15,556 nucleotides of DNA from CAJCIY01 sp036379355 (GCA_036379355.1 DASVGV010000046.1:1-15556); one strand, 5' to 3'; shown: positions 1-7,067, counted from the stretch's first letter. Translations and numbers: made by a program. Notes: a model not told the origin generated them from the sequence alone.

Positions 1-1
1 C

Positions 2-538
2 CTCACCGAGGCCGGAACGCAGAAGCGACTCGCGGTCTACCTCGTCACCGATCCGCGGGCCGTTCCCGGTGTCGCGCGGCTCGGCATGGACGTCCTCTCG
101 CCGGACTTCACCCCCGAGGCGCTGGCGCGGTTGCTGGCGCAGGCGAAGGGCGCGCGGGTCAAGACCGTCCTCACCGACCAGTCGGTCCTCGCCGGCGTGG
201 GTAACGCGTACTCCGACGAGGTGCTCTGGGCCGCTCGGCTGTCGCCGTTCACGCCTTGCTCCTCGCTCACCGCGGAGAAGGTCGGCGCCCTGTACGACGC
301 GCTGACCACGGGACTGCGGGATGCGGTCGCGCGGGCCGCCGGACTCGGTGCGGCGGCCCTCAAGGCGGAGAAGAAGGCAGGCCTGCAGGTCCACGGGCGG
401 ACCGGGCTGCCGTGCCCACGCTGCGACGACACCATCCGGGAGGTGTCGTTCGCGGACACCTCGTGGCAGTACTGCCCCACCTGCCAGACCGGCGGCCAGC
501 CGCTCGCCGACCGCCGGCTGTCGAGGCTGCTGAAATAG
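2..538 (+). CDS. Fpg/Nei-family DNA glycosylase / AP lyase, C-terminal part (5' end outside window)
   Basis: The frame is open from the window edge and ends at TAG 536-538, giving 178 visible residues. Members of this family excise oxidised bases and cleave the resulting abasic site in base-excision repair. The catalytic N-terminal Pro-Glu domain lies upstream of the window. What remains is the DNA-binding half. A helix-two-turn-helix region is centred on LTDQSVLAGVGNAYSDEVLW (visible residues about 58-77), the conserved Fpg/Nei signature. A C-terminal zinc finger has Cys pairs at visible residues 138/141 (CPRC) and 158/161 (CPTC). All four zinc ligands are intact. The missing N-terminus prevents a choice between MutM/Fpg (8-oxoG) and a Nei-type enzyme. 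The rhodanese gene follows after 4 nt, so the two are probably cotranscribed. Confidence 0.92.
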   Translation, partial: LTEAGTQKRLAVYLVTDPRAVPGVARLGMDVLSPDFTPEALARLLAQAKGARVKTVLTDQSVLAGVGNAYSDEVLWAARLSPFTPCSSLTAEKVGALYDALTTGLRDAVARAAGLGAAALKAEKKAGLQVHGRTGLPCPRCDDTIREVSFADTSWQYCPTCQTGGQPLADRRLSRLLK

Positions 539-542
539 GGCC

Positions 543-860
543 ATGACCGCAACCGACCGCCCCGGGATGCCTGCCGACGCGCTACTGCTCGACGTCCGCC
601 GCGACGACGAGTGGGTGGCCGGGCACGCGCCGGGCGCCACCCACATCCCGCTCGACCAGCTTCCCGACCGGCTCGGCGAACTGCCGAAGGACCAACCCAT
701 CTGGGCGGTCTGCCACGGCGGTGGCCGGTCGGCGCGCGCGACCGCTTTCCTTCGGCAGCAAGGCTTCGACGCCACCAACTACGAGGGCGGCATGGTCGCG
801 TGGGCCCGGGCGGCCGGCCCGCTGGTGTCGGAGAACGGCGCAGCACCCGACGTCGGGTGA
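543..860 (+). CDS. Single-domain rhodanese-like sulfurtransferase
   Basis: The product is 105 aa, the size of a stand-alone rhodanese domain. Visible landmarks are the CH2A-like opening LLDVRRDDEWVAGHAPGATH (residues 14-33) and the active-site loop CHGGGR, with catalytic Cys57 as the persulfide carrier and Arg62 closing a six-residue loop. A GGMVAW segment near the C-terminus is also typical. The expected role is cytosolic transfer of sulfane sulfur from thiosulfate or another donor; the physiological partner cannot be read from sequence. The ATG lies 4 nt after the glycosylase stop with only a weak purine stretch before it, so translational coupling is likely. The stop overlaps the start of the next gene in a GTGA quartet at 857-860. 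Confidence 0.93.
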   Translation: MTATDRPGMPADALLLDVRRDDEWVAGHAPGATHIPLDQLPDRLGELPKDQPIWAVCHGGGRSARATAFLRQQGFDATNYEGGMVAWARAAGPLVSENGAAPDVG

Positions 861-1285
861 GGCGGGTCGAACGCGCGGCGGTCTATGCCGCGGCGGGCCT
901 GCTCGCCGAGGTGGTGCAGACCGCCGTGAAGTCGATCCCGCGCGACGGCAACTGGCGGCTCACGGGGACGACGTACCTGTGGATGGTCCCGATCTACGCC
1001 AGCGCGGCGTGGTTGTTCGAGCCGGCGCACGACGCCCTGCGCAACCGTCCCTGCTGGCAGCGCGCCGGCATCTGGACCGCCGGCATCTACGCGATCGAGG
1101 CGGTGAGCGGCGAGGCGATCCGGGCCGTGACCGGCGAGGTGCCGTGGGACTACACCCGCCCACGCGGCCGGCGGACCGAGCCGCCGATGAGCTGGCGTGG
1201 CCTCGTCCGGCCGGCGTACGCACCGCTGTGGGCGCTCACCGGGCTCGGGCTCGAGCGGCTGCACGACCGGCTGGTCGCTCGCTGA
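857..1285 (+). CDS. Small membrane protein of the PF06541-like (putative ABC-transporter type IV / CmpB) type
   Basis: The product is 142 aa, read from GTG 857, which overlaps the rhodanese stop (GTGA). This start keeps the conserved N-terminal region and removes the need for a long overlap. Hydrophobic segments lie at about residues 8-23, 40-54, 70-90 and 120-132. Landmarks are TYLWMVPIYASAAWLFEP (39-56), HDALR (58-62), PWDYT (96-100) and the end segment YAPLWALTGLGLERLHDRL (121-139). From memory, this combination (TYLWM..IY, FEP.HD.LR, PWDY, YAPLWA..GL.LE..HD) matches a group of small actinobacterial membrane proteins of unknown function related to PF06541. No catalytic residue is evident. 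The function is unknown; the rhodanese overlap suggests coupled expression only. Confidence 0.72.
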   Translation: MRRVERAAVYAAAGLLAEVVQTAVKSIPRDGNWRLTGTTYLWMVPIYASAAWLFEPAHDALRNRPCWQRAGIWTAGIYAIEAVSGEAIRAVTGEVPWDYTRPRGRRTEPPMSWRGLVRPAYAPLWALTGLGLERLHDRLVAR

Positions 1286-1370
1286 TCCGTCCGCCTCTGC
1301 CCGGACTGCACCGTTCGGCGGGTTTCATCCGCGCGCCGGTGGGGCAGCGGCGTTGGAGCGCCACTGTTCG

Positions 1371-1775
1371 GTGACGACTCCCCGTGCCTGCGAGGTCTGC
1401 GTGGTCCTGGTCCCGCTCGCGGCGTCGAGCGCACCGGCGGTACGCAGACGCCTGGCGCGCGATCTCGCCGTCGCCGGCGTGCCCGCCACCGTGGCCGACG
1501 ACGCGTGCCTGGTGCTCGCCGAGCTCGTCGGGAACGCCGTGCGCCACGGGGCGCCGCTCGGCGCCGGCGGCCTGGAGGTCGACTGGGCGATCGTCGACGG
1601 CTCAGTCGAGGTACGGGTGACCGACGGCGGCGGGGGCGTGCCCCGCCAGCGGACCCCCGTACCGGGCGCCGAGTCCGGGCGCGGGCTGACAATCGTCGAC
1701 GCGGTGGCCGCGACGTGGGGGGTCGAGCGGCCCCGATCCGGCGAGACCACGGTCTGGGCGCGCGTCTCCTGCTGA
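1371..1775 (+). CDS. RsbW/HATPase_c_2-type ATP-binding protein (anti-sigma-factor-like kinase)
   Basis: The product is 134 aa from GTG 1371, with GGAG at 1355-1358 as a plausible ribosome binding site. A longer reading from ATG 1197 would overlap the preceding gene by about 90 nt and adds a non-conserved, Arg-rich stretch. Bergerat-fold motifs are visible: the N box in ELVGNAVRHG (residues 51-60, with Glu51 and Asn55), the G1 box VTDGGGGVP (83-91) and the G2 box SGRGLTIVD (102-110). Known relatives are RsbW/SpoIIAB-like serine kinases and the many stand-alone streptomycete-type regulatory ATPases. No anti-anti-sigma (STAS) gene or target sigma gene is adjacent, so the partner is unknown. The ECF-like sigma gene 10 kb away is not a typical RsbW client. 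Confidence 0.82.
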   Translation: MTTPRACEVCVVLVPLAASSAPAVRRRLARDLAVAGVPATVADDACLVLAELVGNAVRHGAPLGAGGLEVDWAIVDGSVEVRVTDGGGGVPRQRTPVPGAESGRGLTIVDAVAATWGVERPRSGETTVWARVSC

Positions 1776-1786
1776 CCTCGCGCCGG

Positions 1787-1792
1787 TAGATT
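1787..1792 (+). promoter_or_regulatory. Candidate -10 box (TAGATT) for a leaderless mRNA of the DUF5926 gene
   Basis: The hexamer TAGATT fits the actinobacterial -10 consensus TANNNT. It ends 7 nt before ATG 1800, the spacing at which transcription would start on the start codon itself. The intervening bases TTCGCGG contain no Shine-Dalgarno match, which fits leaderless translation. I see no clear -35 element. The call rests on the hexamer and its position only. Confidence 0.5.
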
Positions 1793-1799
1793 TTCGCGG

Positions 1800-2732
1800 A
1801 TGAGCAGCAAGCGCACGCGCCGCGGCCCGCAGCCGTCCGATGACGTCCCGGTCGTCAGCGGCCGCGCGCCGTGCCCGTGCGGATCGGGCCGGCGTTACAA
1901 GGCCTGCCACGGCCGGTCGTCCGGCGTCGCGGTGAACGCGCGCCCGTTCGCCGGTCGCGTCGACGAGTGCGACCTGGTCGCCCTCCGCGAGGTCGTGCCG
2001 AGCGCCACCGCGCCGCTCCGCCTCGCCGACGGCACCGACCGCGAGGTCCTGCTCGGAACGGTCCTGCCGCTCGCCTGGCCGGCGATGGTCCGCCAGGACG
2101 GCACACGCATGCTGGCACTGCAGGCTTCCAGCCGTAGCGCCGACCTCGACCGCGACCTCGGGCAGGCGCTGGAGGGCGTGCTGGAGGCGGAGCCCGGCAA
2201 CGGCCTGGACTCGCTCGGCACCCCGTCGGCGGGGGCGGGATTCGTCAGCCTGCTCGACCCGGCGCCCCTGCAGATGACCGTGCACGACGGCTTCGACTGG
2301 TGGCTCGAGGGCGTGGACTCGCCCGGCGAGGAGGCGGCCGCGGCGCTCGAGGAGGCCAACGCCAGCGTCGTCCCGACGGCGCGGCTCGAGAGCGTCAGCG
2401 CGGCGTACTGGTGCGCCATCGGCGCCAAGCGACACCTGCGCTGGGCCGTACCGGACGAGGAGGAGTCGCTGCTCGACGCGTTCGCGCGGCTCCAGGTCGC
2501 GGGCGCGCTGGGCGTCGGCGCGGGCAGCAAGTATGTCGGCGCGTTCCGCGCCCTCGGCATCGTCATCCCCGTCTGGGACCTGGCCGCAGACACCGAGGCG
2601 GCGGCGGTGGAGGAACCGGCGGCCGCGCTCCGCACGCGGCTGGACGAGGCCCTCGCAGCCGGCGGTGCGCTGACGAGCGACGAAAAGCGGGCGCGCGCCG
2701 AGGTCGTGTCGCGGCAGCTGACCCTGCGCTAG
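1800..2732 (+). CDS. DUF5926-family protein with N-terminal SEC-C zinc motif
   Basis: The product is 310 aa, from ATG 1800 to TAG 2730-2732. A SEC-C motif occupies residues 25-38 (CPCGSGRRYKACHG), with Cys25, Cys27, Cys36 and His37 as zinc ligands. In SecA and other proteins this motif binds zinc and mediates contacts with proteins or the ribosome. The rest matches my recollection of the actinobacterial DUF5926 family. It is a soluble, acidic protein with LLGTVLPLAWPAMVR (residues 83-97), TVHDGFDWWLEG (about 160-171) and a conserved CAIGAKRHLRWAVPDEEE segment. No enzyme signature is visible. The gene starts 24 nt after the ATPase stop but appears to have its own leaderless promoter. The flavoprotein gene follows after 4 nt. 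The family function is not established. Confidence 0.86.
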   Translation: MSSKRTRRGPQPSDDVPVVSGRAPCPCGSGRRYKACHGRSSGVAVNARPFAGRVDECDLVALREVVPSATAPLRLADGTDREVLLGTVLPLAWPAMVRQDGTRMLALQASSRSADLDRDLGQALEGVLEAEPGNGLDSLGTPSAGAGFVSLLDPAPLQMTVHDGFDWWLEGVDSPGEEAAAALEEANASVVPTARLESVSAAYWCAIGAKRHLRWAVPDEEESLLDAFARLQVAGALGVGAGSKYVGAFRALGIVIPVWDLAADTEAAAVEEPAAALRTRLDEALAAGGALTSDEKRARAEVVSRQLTLR

Positions 2733-2736
2733 ACGC

Positions 2737-3837
2737 GTGTACGACGTCGCGGTGGTCGGGGGCGGTCCCGCAGGCGCGGCCGCGGCCCGCGCCGCCGCCG
2801 CCGCGGGCGCCTCGACCGTCCTGCTGGAACGGGCCGACCCCCCGCGCTACAAGCGCTGCGGCGGAGGGCTTCTCGGCCTGGCCGTCGACGTCGCCGGGCT
2901 CGACGTGCGGCCGTACCTGCACGACGAGGTTACGACACTCACCGCGACGCTGGACGGCCGCCGGTCCTGGACCCGACGCGACGGCACGCCGTTCCTGCGT
3001 ATGGTCCGCCGCGACACGTTCGACGCCGCGCTGCTCGAGGCCGCCGCCGCTGCCGGCGCCGAGATCCGCACCGGCGTCGTCGTCACGGGCGTCGAGGAGA
3101 CGCAGCGCAGCGCACGGCTTCGCCTGCGGGACCGCAGCATGCCACTGCGGGCGCGCGCGGTCGTCGGCGCGGACGGGGTGGCCTCGCGTCTCGGTGCGTA
3201 CGTCGGGGTCCGACCGGAGCGGGTCGACCTCGGCGTCGAGGGCGAGTTCCCCGCGCCGCCGGGCTGGACCGGGCGAGCGCTGCTCGACTGGGGCCCGGTC
3301 CCCGGCTCGTACGGATGGCTGTTCCCCAAGGGCGACCAGGTGACGGTCGGCGTCATCGGCGACAAGGCATGCGCCGACGACCTGCGGCGCTACTACGGCG
3401 CGCTGGTCGCCCGGCTCGGCCTCGGCGCACCGCTGGTCGAGGGCGGCCACCACACGCGGGTGCGCGCCGACGACTCGCCCCTGGTCAGCGCGGGTGGCCG
3501 CGTCCTCCTCGCCGGCGACGCGGCCGGGCTGCTCGAGCCATGGACGCGGGAGGGGATCTCGTTCGCCCTCCGGTCCGGGCGGATCGCCGGCGAGCTCGCG
3601 GCCGCGGACCGGACGGCGCACTACCCGCTGGTGATCCAGCGGACGCTGCAGCCCGAGGTCGACGCCGGCCGCCGGCTGCTGCGCGCGTTCGAACGCCACC
3701 CGGCGGTGTTCCACGCAGCGCTCGCGTCACCTCCGGGGTGGCGGGAGTTCCGGCGGCTGCTGTCGGGACGGACCAGCCTCGCGACGCTCACGACCCGCAC
3801 CCCCGTACGGCTGGCGCAACGGCTCCTCGACGACTGA
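2737..3837 (+). CDS. Geranylgeranyl-reductase-family FAD-dependent oxidoreductase
   Basis: The product is 366 aa from GTG 2737, 4 nt after the DUF5926 stop, with no clear ribosome binding site, so it is probably coupled. The FAD Rossmann motif VVGGGPAG spans residues 6-13, with Glu31 at the ribose-binding position. The family signature PRYKRCGGGLL is at 36-46 (Cys41 within it). The mid-protein VGADGVASRLG is at 143-153. The second FAD motif GDAAGLLEPWTREGISFALR spans 260-279. This combination characterises the geranylgeranyl reductase/ChlP group, which saturates isoprenoid double bonds. Actinobacterial homologues may act on menaquinone or other polyprenyl chains. No isoprenoid gene is adjacent except the GT87 enzyme, which uses a polyprenyl-phosphate sugar, so the substrate is open. 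The product should be soluble or peripheral to the membrane. Confidence 0.88.
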   Translation: MYDVAVVGGGPAGAAAARAAAAAGASTVLLERADPPRYKRCGGGLLGLAVDVAGLDVRPYLHDEVTTLTATLDGRRSWTRRDGTPFLRMVRRDTFDAALLEAAAAAGAEIRTGVVVTGVEETQRSARLRLRDRSMPLRARAVVGADGVASRLGAYVGVRPERVDLGVEGEFPAPPGWTGRALLDWGPVPGSYGWLFPKGDQVTVGVIGDKACADDLRRYYGALVARLGLGAPLVEGGHHTRVRADDSPLVSAGGRVLLAGDAAGLLEPWTREGISFALRSGRIAGELAAADRTAHYPLVIQRTLQPEVDAGRRLLRAFERHPAVFHAALASPPGWREFRRLLSGRTSLATLTTRTPVRLAQRLLDD

Positions 3838-3850
3838 CGCCGCGCCGTGG

Positions 3851-5047
3851 TCAGGACAGCGGGTCGCGCAGCACGGGACAGCTGAGGCACCGGGGGCCGC
3901 CGCGGCCTGAGCCCAGCTCGCCCCCGGCGATCGGCAGCACCTCGATGCCGGCGTCGGCGAGCCGCGCGTTGGTCTGCACGTTGCGCTCGTAGGCGACCAC
4001 GAGCCCGGGCGCGATGGCCAGGGTGTTGTTGCCGTCATCCCACTGCTCGCGCTCGGCGGTGACGGCGTCGAGCCCGGTGTCGACGACGCGCAGCCGCTCC
4101 AGGCCCAGGGCTTCGGCCGCCACCTCGAGGAACGGCGCGGGCCCGCGGACGCCGCCTGCCGTGACCGTCCACGCCTGCAAGGTCCGCGCGACCAGCGGGT
4201 ACATCACGACCGCGTCGACGTCGACCATCGTGCACACCGTGTCCAGGTGCATGGTCGCGCGTTCCTGAGCGATGGGCACGGCCAGCACCGTGTGTGCCGT
4301 ACCGGTCGAGAACGCTTGCGCAGCAAGGGTTTCCACTCCGGCAGCGGACGTGCGTTGGCCGACGCCGACCGCCAGCACGCCGGCGCCGAGGACGAGGATG
4401 TCGCCGCCCTCGATGCCGGTTGCACCGGTCGTGTCCAGCACCGGCGCCGAGGCCAGGCGCGGATGGTGCCGCCAGACCGCGGCGGTGAGCGAGACCTCGC
4501 GGCGGCGCGCGGCCAGGGACGGCCGGGTCACCGCGACCCGGTCGCCCACGACGACCGACGAGTCCCGGGTGAACAGCAGGTTCGGCAGCGGCGGCACGAC
4601 GAAGTCGGTGGGCGCACCGAGCGCCGCCACCAGCGATCCCACAGGGGCGGCCAGCTCCCCGACCGTGAGCCCGGCCGTCAGTACCGTTGCCAGCTCCTCG
4701 GGCGGCATCGCGAGGAGCGTCTCGTGCAGCCGTGCGGCCAGTGCCGGCCCGACCTGGCCGGGCGCCACGGCGGCGTCGACGCACAGCGTCCGGGCGGCCG
4801 GGACAGCGAGCGCCTCGACCAGCAGGTCGCGCAGCAGCAGCACCTCGACGCCCCGCCCGCGCAGCGTCTCGGCGAAGGCGTCGTGCTCGTGCTGGGCCCG
4901 CTCCACCCACGGCAGCCCGTCGAACAGGAGGTCCGCCGCGTTGCGCGGGGTCAGTCGTTCGAGCTCCGGGCCGGGTCGGTGCAGCAGGACCGTACGCAGC
5001 CGCCCGACCTCGCTCGTCACGCCGACCGGCGTCGCGGTGGCAGCCAC
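3851..5047 (-). CDS. arcA: Arginine deiminase
   Basis: The product is 398 aa, a normal length for the enzyme that hydrolyses L-arginine to L-citrulline and ammonia. The guanidine-modifying active site is complete: FTRDS (residues 159-163, Asp162), EGGD (213-216, catalytic Glu213), MHLDTVCTMVD (266-276, His267 and Asp269) and the C-terminal nucleophile Cys390 in GRGGPRCLSCP (381-391). The start is taken as GTG 5047-5045. Upstream the same frame stays open only as antisense of the GT87 gene, and the product begins with the expected VGVTSEVGRLRTVLLHRPG region. A TAGGGT box lies 7 nt before this start. No ornithine carbamoyltransferase, carbamate kinase or arginine/ornithine antiporter gene is in the window, so a full deiminase pathway is not shown here. 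Confidence 0.95.
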   Translation of the reverse strand: MAATATPVGVTSEVGRLRTVLLHRPGPELERLTPRNAADLLFDGLPWVERAQHEHDAFAETLRGRGVEVLLLRDLLVEALAVPAARTLCVDAAVAPGQVGPALAARLHETLLAMPPEELATVLTAGLTVGELAAPVGSLVAALGAPTDFVVPPLPNLLFTRDSSVVVGDRVAVTRPSLAARRREVSLTAAVWRHHPRLASAPVLDTTGATGIEGGDILVLGAGVLAVGVGQRTSAAGVETLAAQAFSTGTAHTVLAVPIAQERATMHLDTVCTMVDVDAVVMYPLVARTLQAWTVTAGGVRGPAPFLEVAAEALGLERLRVVDTGLDAVTAEREQWDDGNNTLAIAPGLVVAYERNVQTNARLADAGIEVLPIAGGELGSGRGGPRCLSCPVLRDPLS

Positions 5048-5052
5048 CGCCC

Positions 5053-5068
5053 GGACCCTAGTGGACCC
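5053..5068. repeat. Direct repeat GGACCC-4 nt-GGACCC over the arcA start-proximal promoter
   Basis: GGACCC occurs at 5053-5058 and 5063-5068, a 10-bp period that places both copies on the same DNA face. The first copy overlaps the candidate arcA -10 box (5055-5060). It might be an operator half-site pair, but it could be chance in GC-rich DNA. Confidence 0.3.
5055..5060 (-). promoter_or_regulatory. Candidate -10 box (TAGGGT) for leaderless arcA mRNA
   Basis: Read on the - strand, TAGGGT (5060 to 5055) is followed by the 7 nt CCGGGCG and then GTG 5047. The TANNNT match and the 7-nt spacing are those of actinobacterial leaderless transcripts. An alternative reading is that the AGGG within it serves as a weak Shine-Dalgarno sequence about 8 nt from the start. 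No clear -35 box is seen. Confidence 0.45.
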
Positions 5069-5092
5069 ACCGGTCGCGCTCGGGCGTCCAGA

Positions 5093-5098
5093 TACGAT
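5093..5098 (+). promoter_or_regulatory. Weak candidate -10 box (TACGAT) for the GT87 gene
   Basis: TACGAT fits TANNNT and is among the few AT-containing hexamers in the 171-bp divergent region. Transcription from it would give a 5' leader of roughly 115 nt before GTG 5219. The leader contains a perfect 10-bp palindrome, CCGGCGCCGG, at 5142-5151. I see no convincing -35 box and recognise no riboswitch. Confidence 0.28.
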
Positions 5099-5204
5099 TC
5101 GTCGGCGGCGCGCGTCCCGACGCCATCCCCATTCGCTGCGCCCGGCGCCGGCCCGTCTCGGCCCTCCCGCGCGCGGCGTGGCCGACCGGGCCTGGCGCAC
5201 GAGC

Positions 5205-5211
5205 GAGGAGG
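5205..5211 (+). promoter_or_regulatory. Strong Shine-Dalgarno (GAGGAGG) fixing the GT87 start
   Basis: GAGGAGG lies 7 nt before GTG 5219 and is among the best ribosome binding sites in the window. It decides between this start and the many upstream in-frame codons, which lie antisense to arcA. Confidence 0.75.
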
Positions 5212-5218
5212 TCCACGC

Positions 5219-6508
5219 GTGGCGGTCACGACGCGGGAGGCCCTCGCGTCCGCCCCCGCGCCCCAGCCCGCCCCGGACCCCCGCTGGCTGCGCATCCTGC
5301 GCTCGCCGCGCACGTACCTGTGGCTGATCGCGTTCGCGGCGGTGTTCCCGCAGGCCTGGCACCAGCTGCACGTCCAGGGCGACACGTTCATGGTCGACCT
5401 GACCGTCTACCGGCAGGCCGGCGTGAGCATCCTGCACCACCGGGCGATCTACTCCTGGTACGTCCGGAGCGAGTTCTCGCTGCTGCCGTTCACGTATCCG
5501 CCACTGGCCGCCGTGCTCGCCGTCCCGCTCGCCCTCGTCCCGCTGCACGTCGACGCGGTGCTGTGGGACCTGGCGGTCTACGGCTGCCTGTTCTGGTCCT
5601 CGCGGCTGCTGCTGCGACCGGTCATCACCCGGATGCGCGTCGCCGGCAACCGGTTCGAGTACGTGCTGCTGCCGGCGGTCTGGGTCTACACGGCGTACAT
5701 GCTGCCGGGGATCCAGCAGATCCACCTCGGCCAGGTCGGGATCTTCCTGATGTGCCTGGTGCTGTTCGACCTCATGACGAACCGGACCGGCCGCCTGCGC
5801 GGCGCTCTCGTCGGGCTGGCCAGCGGGATCAAGCTGACACCACTGGTTTTCATCCCCGCCTTCGTGGTGGCGCGGCGATGGCGGGAGGCCGCCGTCGGCG
5901 CCGCGGCGTTCGTCGTGACCGCCGGCCTCGTCTGGGTCGTCGCGCCGCAGTCCTCGCACCAGTTCTGGACCGACTCGGTCCAGCAGCCCGACCGCCTCGG
6001 CAGCAACACCGACCCCGCGAACCAGTCCCTCCGCGGCGCGCTGCTGCGCACCGCCCTGCACGGCCGTACCGGCGACGCGGTGTGGATCGTCCTCTGCGTC
6101 GTCGTCCTCGCGGCCGGTCTGTACGCGACGACGCGGGCGCACCGCGACGGTGACGAGCTGCTGTTCATCGTCGTCGGCGGCCTGCTGTCGTGCCTCCTGT
6201 CCCCGGTGGCCTGGATCCACCACTACGTGTGGGTCTACGCGCTGATGGCCTGGCTGCTGCGTGAGCGGCACCACGTGCTGGCCGCGGGCATGTCGCTGCT
6301 GTGGTTGTTCAACTGGACCGGTTCGTACCGCAACCACGTCGGGACCGGCGGCGTCGCGGGCGCGTGGTGGTGGCTCGTGGGCGACCTGTTCGCGGTCTCG
6401 TCGCTCGTGATCGTGCTCGCGTTCGCAGTCCGCGCCTGGTCCCTGCGCCGCGACGGGCACCCGACCGGCGCGGCCGAGTCCCGCTCACCGGTGGACGCGT
6501 CTCCCTAG
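5219..6508 (+). CDS. GT87 (DUF2029) polyprenyl-phosphate-mannose-dependent alpha-mannosyltransferase, multi-pass membrane protein
   Basis: The product is 429 aa, a usual length for the actinobacterial GT-C enzymes that add mannose from a polyprenyl phosphate donor to envelope glycolipids on the outer face of the membrane. After a cytosolic Pro/Ala-rich tail (1-30) comes the first membrane helix (about 32-45). The loop DTFMVDLTVYRQAG follows, where Asp60 sits at the position of the GT-C catalytic aspartate. Further landmarks are FTYPPLAAVL (91-100), HLGQVGIF (169-176), SGIKLTPL (202-209), DPANQSLRG (265-273) and LSPVAWIHHYVWVY (327-340), all typical of DUF2029. About ten hydrophobic helices are visible. 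The acceptor cannot be deduced. The TAG stop is also the first half of the candidate -10 box of the next gene. Confidence 0.9.
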   Translation: MAVTTREALASAPAPQPAPDPRWLRILRSPRTYLWLIAFAAVFPQAWHQLHVQGDTFMVDLTVYRQAGVSILHHRAIYSWYVRSEFSLLPFTYPPLAAVLAVPLALVPLHVDAVLWDLAVYGCLFWSSRLLLRPVITRMRVAGNRFEYVLLPAVWVYTAYMLPGIQQIHLGQVGIFLMCLVLFDLMTNRTGRLRGALVGLASGIKLTPLVFIPAFVVARRWREAAVGAAAFVVTAGLVWVVAPQSSHQFWTDSVQQPDRLGSNTDPANQSLRGALLRTALHGRTGDAVWIVLCVVVLAAGLYATTRAHRDGDELLFIVVGGLLSCLLSPVAWIHHYVWVYALMAWLLRERHHVLAAGMSLLWLFNWTGSYRNHVGTGGVAGAWWWLVGDLFAVSSLVIVLAFAVRAWSLRRDGHPTGAAESRSPVDASP

Positions 6509-6511
6509 ACT
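6506..6511 (+). promoter_or_regulatory. Candidate -10 box (TAGACT) built on the GT87 stop codon; leaderless DUF4446 start
   Basis: TAGACT matches TANNNT and ends 7 nt before GTG 6519. Its first three bases are the TAG stop codon of the GT87 gene (6506-6508). The spacer GAGCGGC has only a marginal Shine-Dalgarno resemblance. The position fits leaderless transcription of the DUF4446-pheA unit. Confidence 0.48.
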
Positions 6512-6518
6512 GAGCGGC

Positions 6519-7067
6519 GTGCTCTTGTCCGCCGACACCGTCCAGTACGTCGCCATCGCCGGTGTCGCGGTCGGCATCGTCGGGCTCGGGACCGCCGCCG
6601 CCGTGGGCGCGCGCCTGCGCCGGGTGCGCCGCGCGTACTCGGGCGTGGCCGAGGCGGCCGAGAGCGGGCGGCTGCTCGAGCAGATCGCGAGCCAGCAGGA
6701 CGAGATCGACGCCCTGCGCGGTGGCCTGAGCACTGTCTCGGTGGGGCTGGACAACGCCCGTGCCGAGCTGGCCGACGCGATCCGGCACGTCGCGGTCGTG
6801 CGCTACGACGCATTCGAGGACATGGGCGGCCGCATGTCGTTCTCCGCGGCGCTGCTCGACGACGCAGGCGACGGCATCACCCTCACGAGCATCAACGGCC
6901 GTACCGAGACGCGGTCGTACGCAAAGGGCGTGAAGACCGGCACCAGTGACTCGCCGCTGTCCCCCGAGGAGCAGCAGGCGATCGGCTTCGCGCTGCGGGG
7001 CACCGCCGTCGGCGAGGCACGGCTGCGCCGGCGCCAGTCGTCCGCTCCGGACCAGCCGGTCGCGTGA
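6519..7067 (+). CDS. DUF4446-family membrane-anchored protein
   Basis: The product is 182 aa from GTG 6519, chosen because it directly follows the candidate leaderless promoter and yields an intact N-terminal membrane segment (about residues 9-29). A predicted coiled coil follows (about 50-92). The family core is RYDAFEDMGGRMSFSAALLD (95-114) with LTSINGRTETRSYAKGV (122-138). The LSPEEQQAI segment at 147-155 is also usual. The topology is probably an N-terminal anchor with the rest in the cytosol. The function is unknown. The stop overlaps the pheA start in a GTGA quartet (7064-7067), so the two are translationally coupled. Confidence 0.87.
   Translation: MLLSADTVQYVAIAGVAVGIVGLGTAAAVGARLRRVRRAYSGVAEAAESGRLLEQIASQQDEIDALRGGLSTVSVGLDNARAELADAIRHVAVVRYDAFEDMGGRMSFSAALLDDAGDGITLTSINGRTETRSYAKGVKTGTSDSPLSPEEQQAIGFALRGTAVGEARLRRRQSSAPDQPVA

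Noticed and set aside
3838..3850. Bidirectional terminator between the flavoprotein and arcA
   Set aside because: The gap is 13 bp and contains no inverted repeat or T/A run.
4247..5218. Upstream in-frame extension of the GT87 gene on the + strand
   Set aside because: It is antisense to arcA, has low-complexity Arg/Gly-rich composition and no homology signs. The strong GAGGAGG site 7 nt before GTG 5219 fixes the start.
3851..6460. An 869-codon open frame on the - strand that could be read as a giant fusion ending in arginine deiminase
   Set aside because: Only the part from 5047 downward has deiminase sequence. The upstream part is exact antisense to the GT87 gene, rich in Arg/Gln/Asp/Pro with no domain signature, a common by-product of GC-biased third positions.
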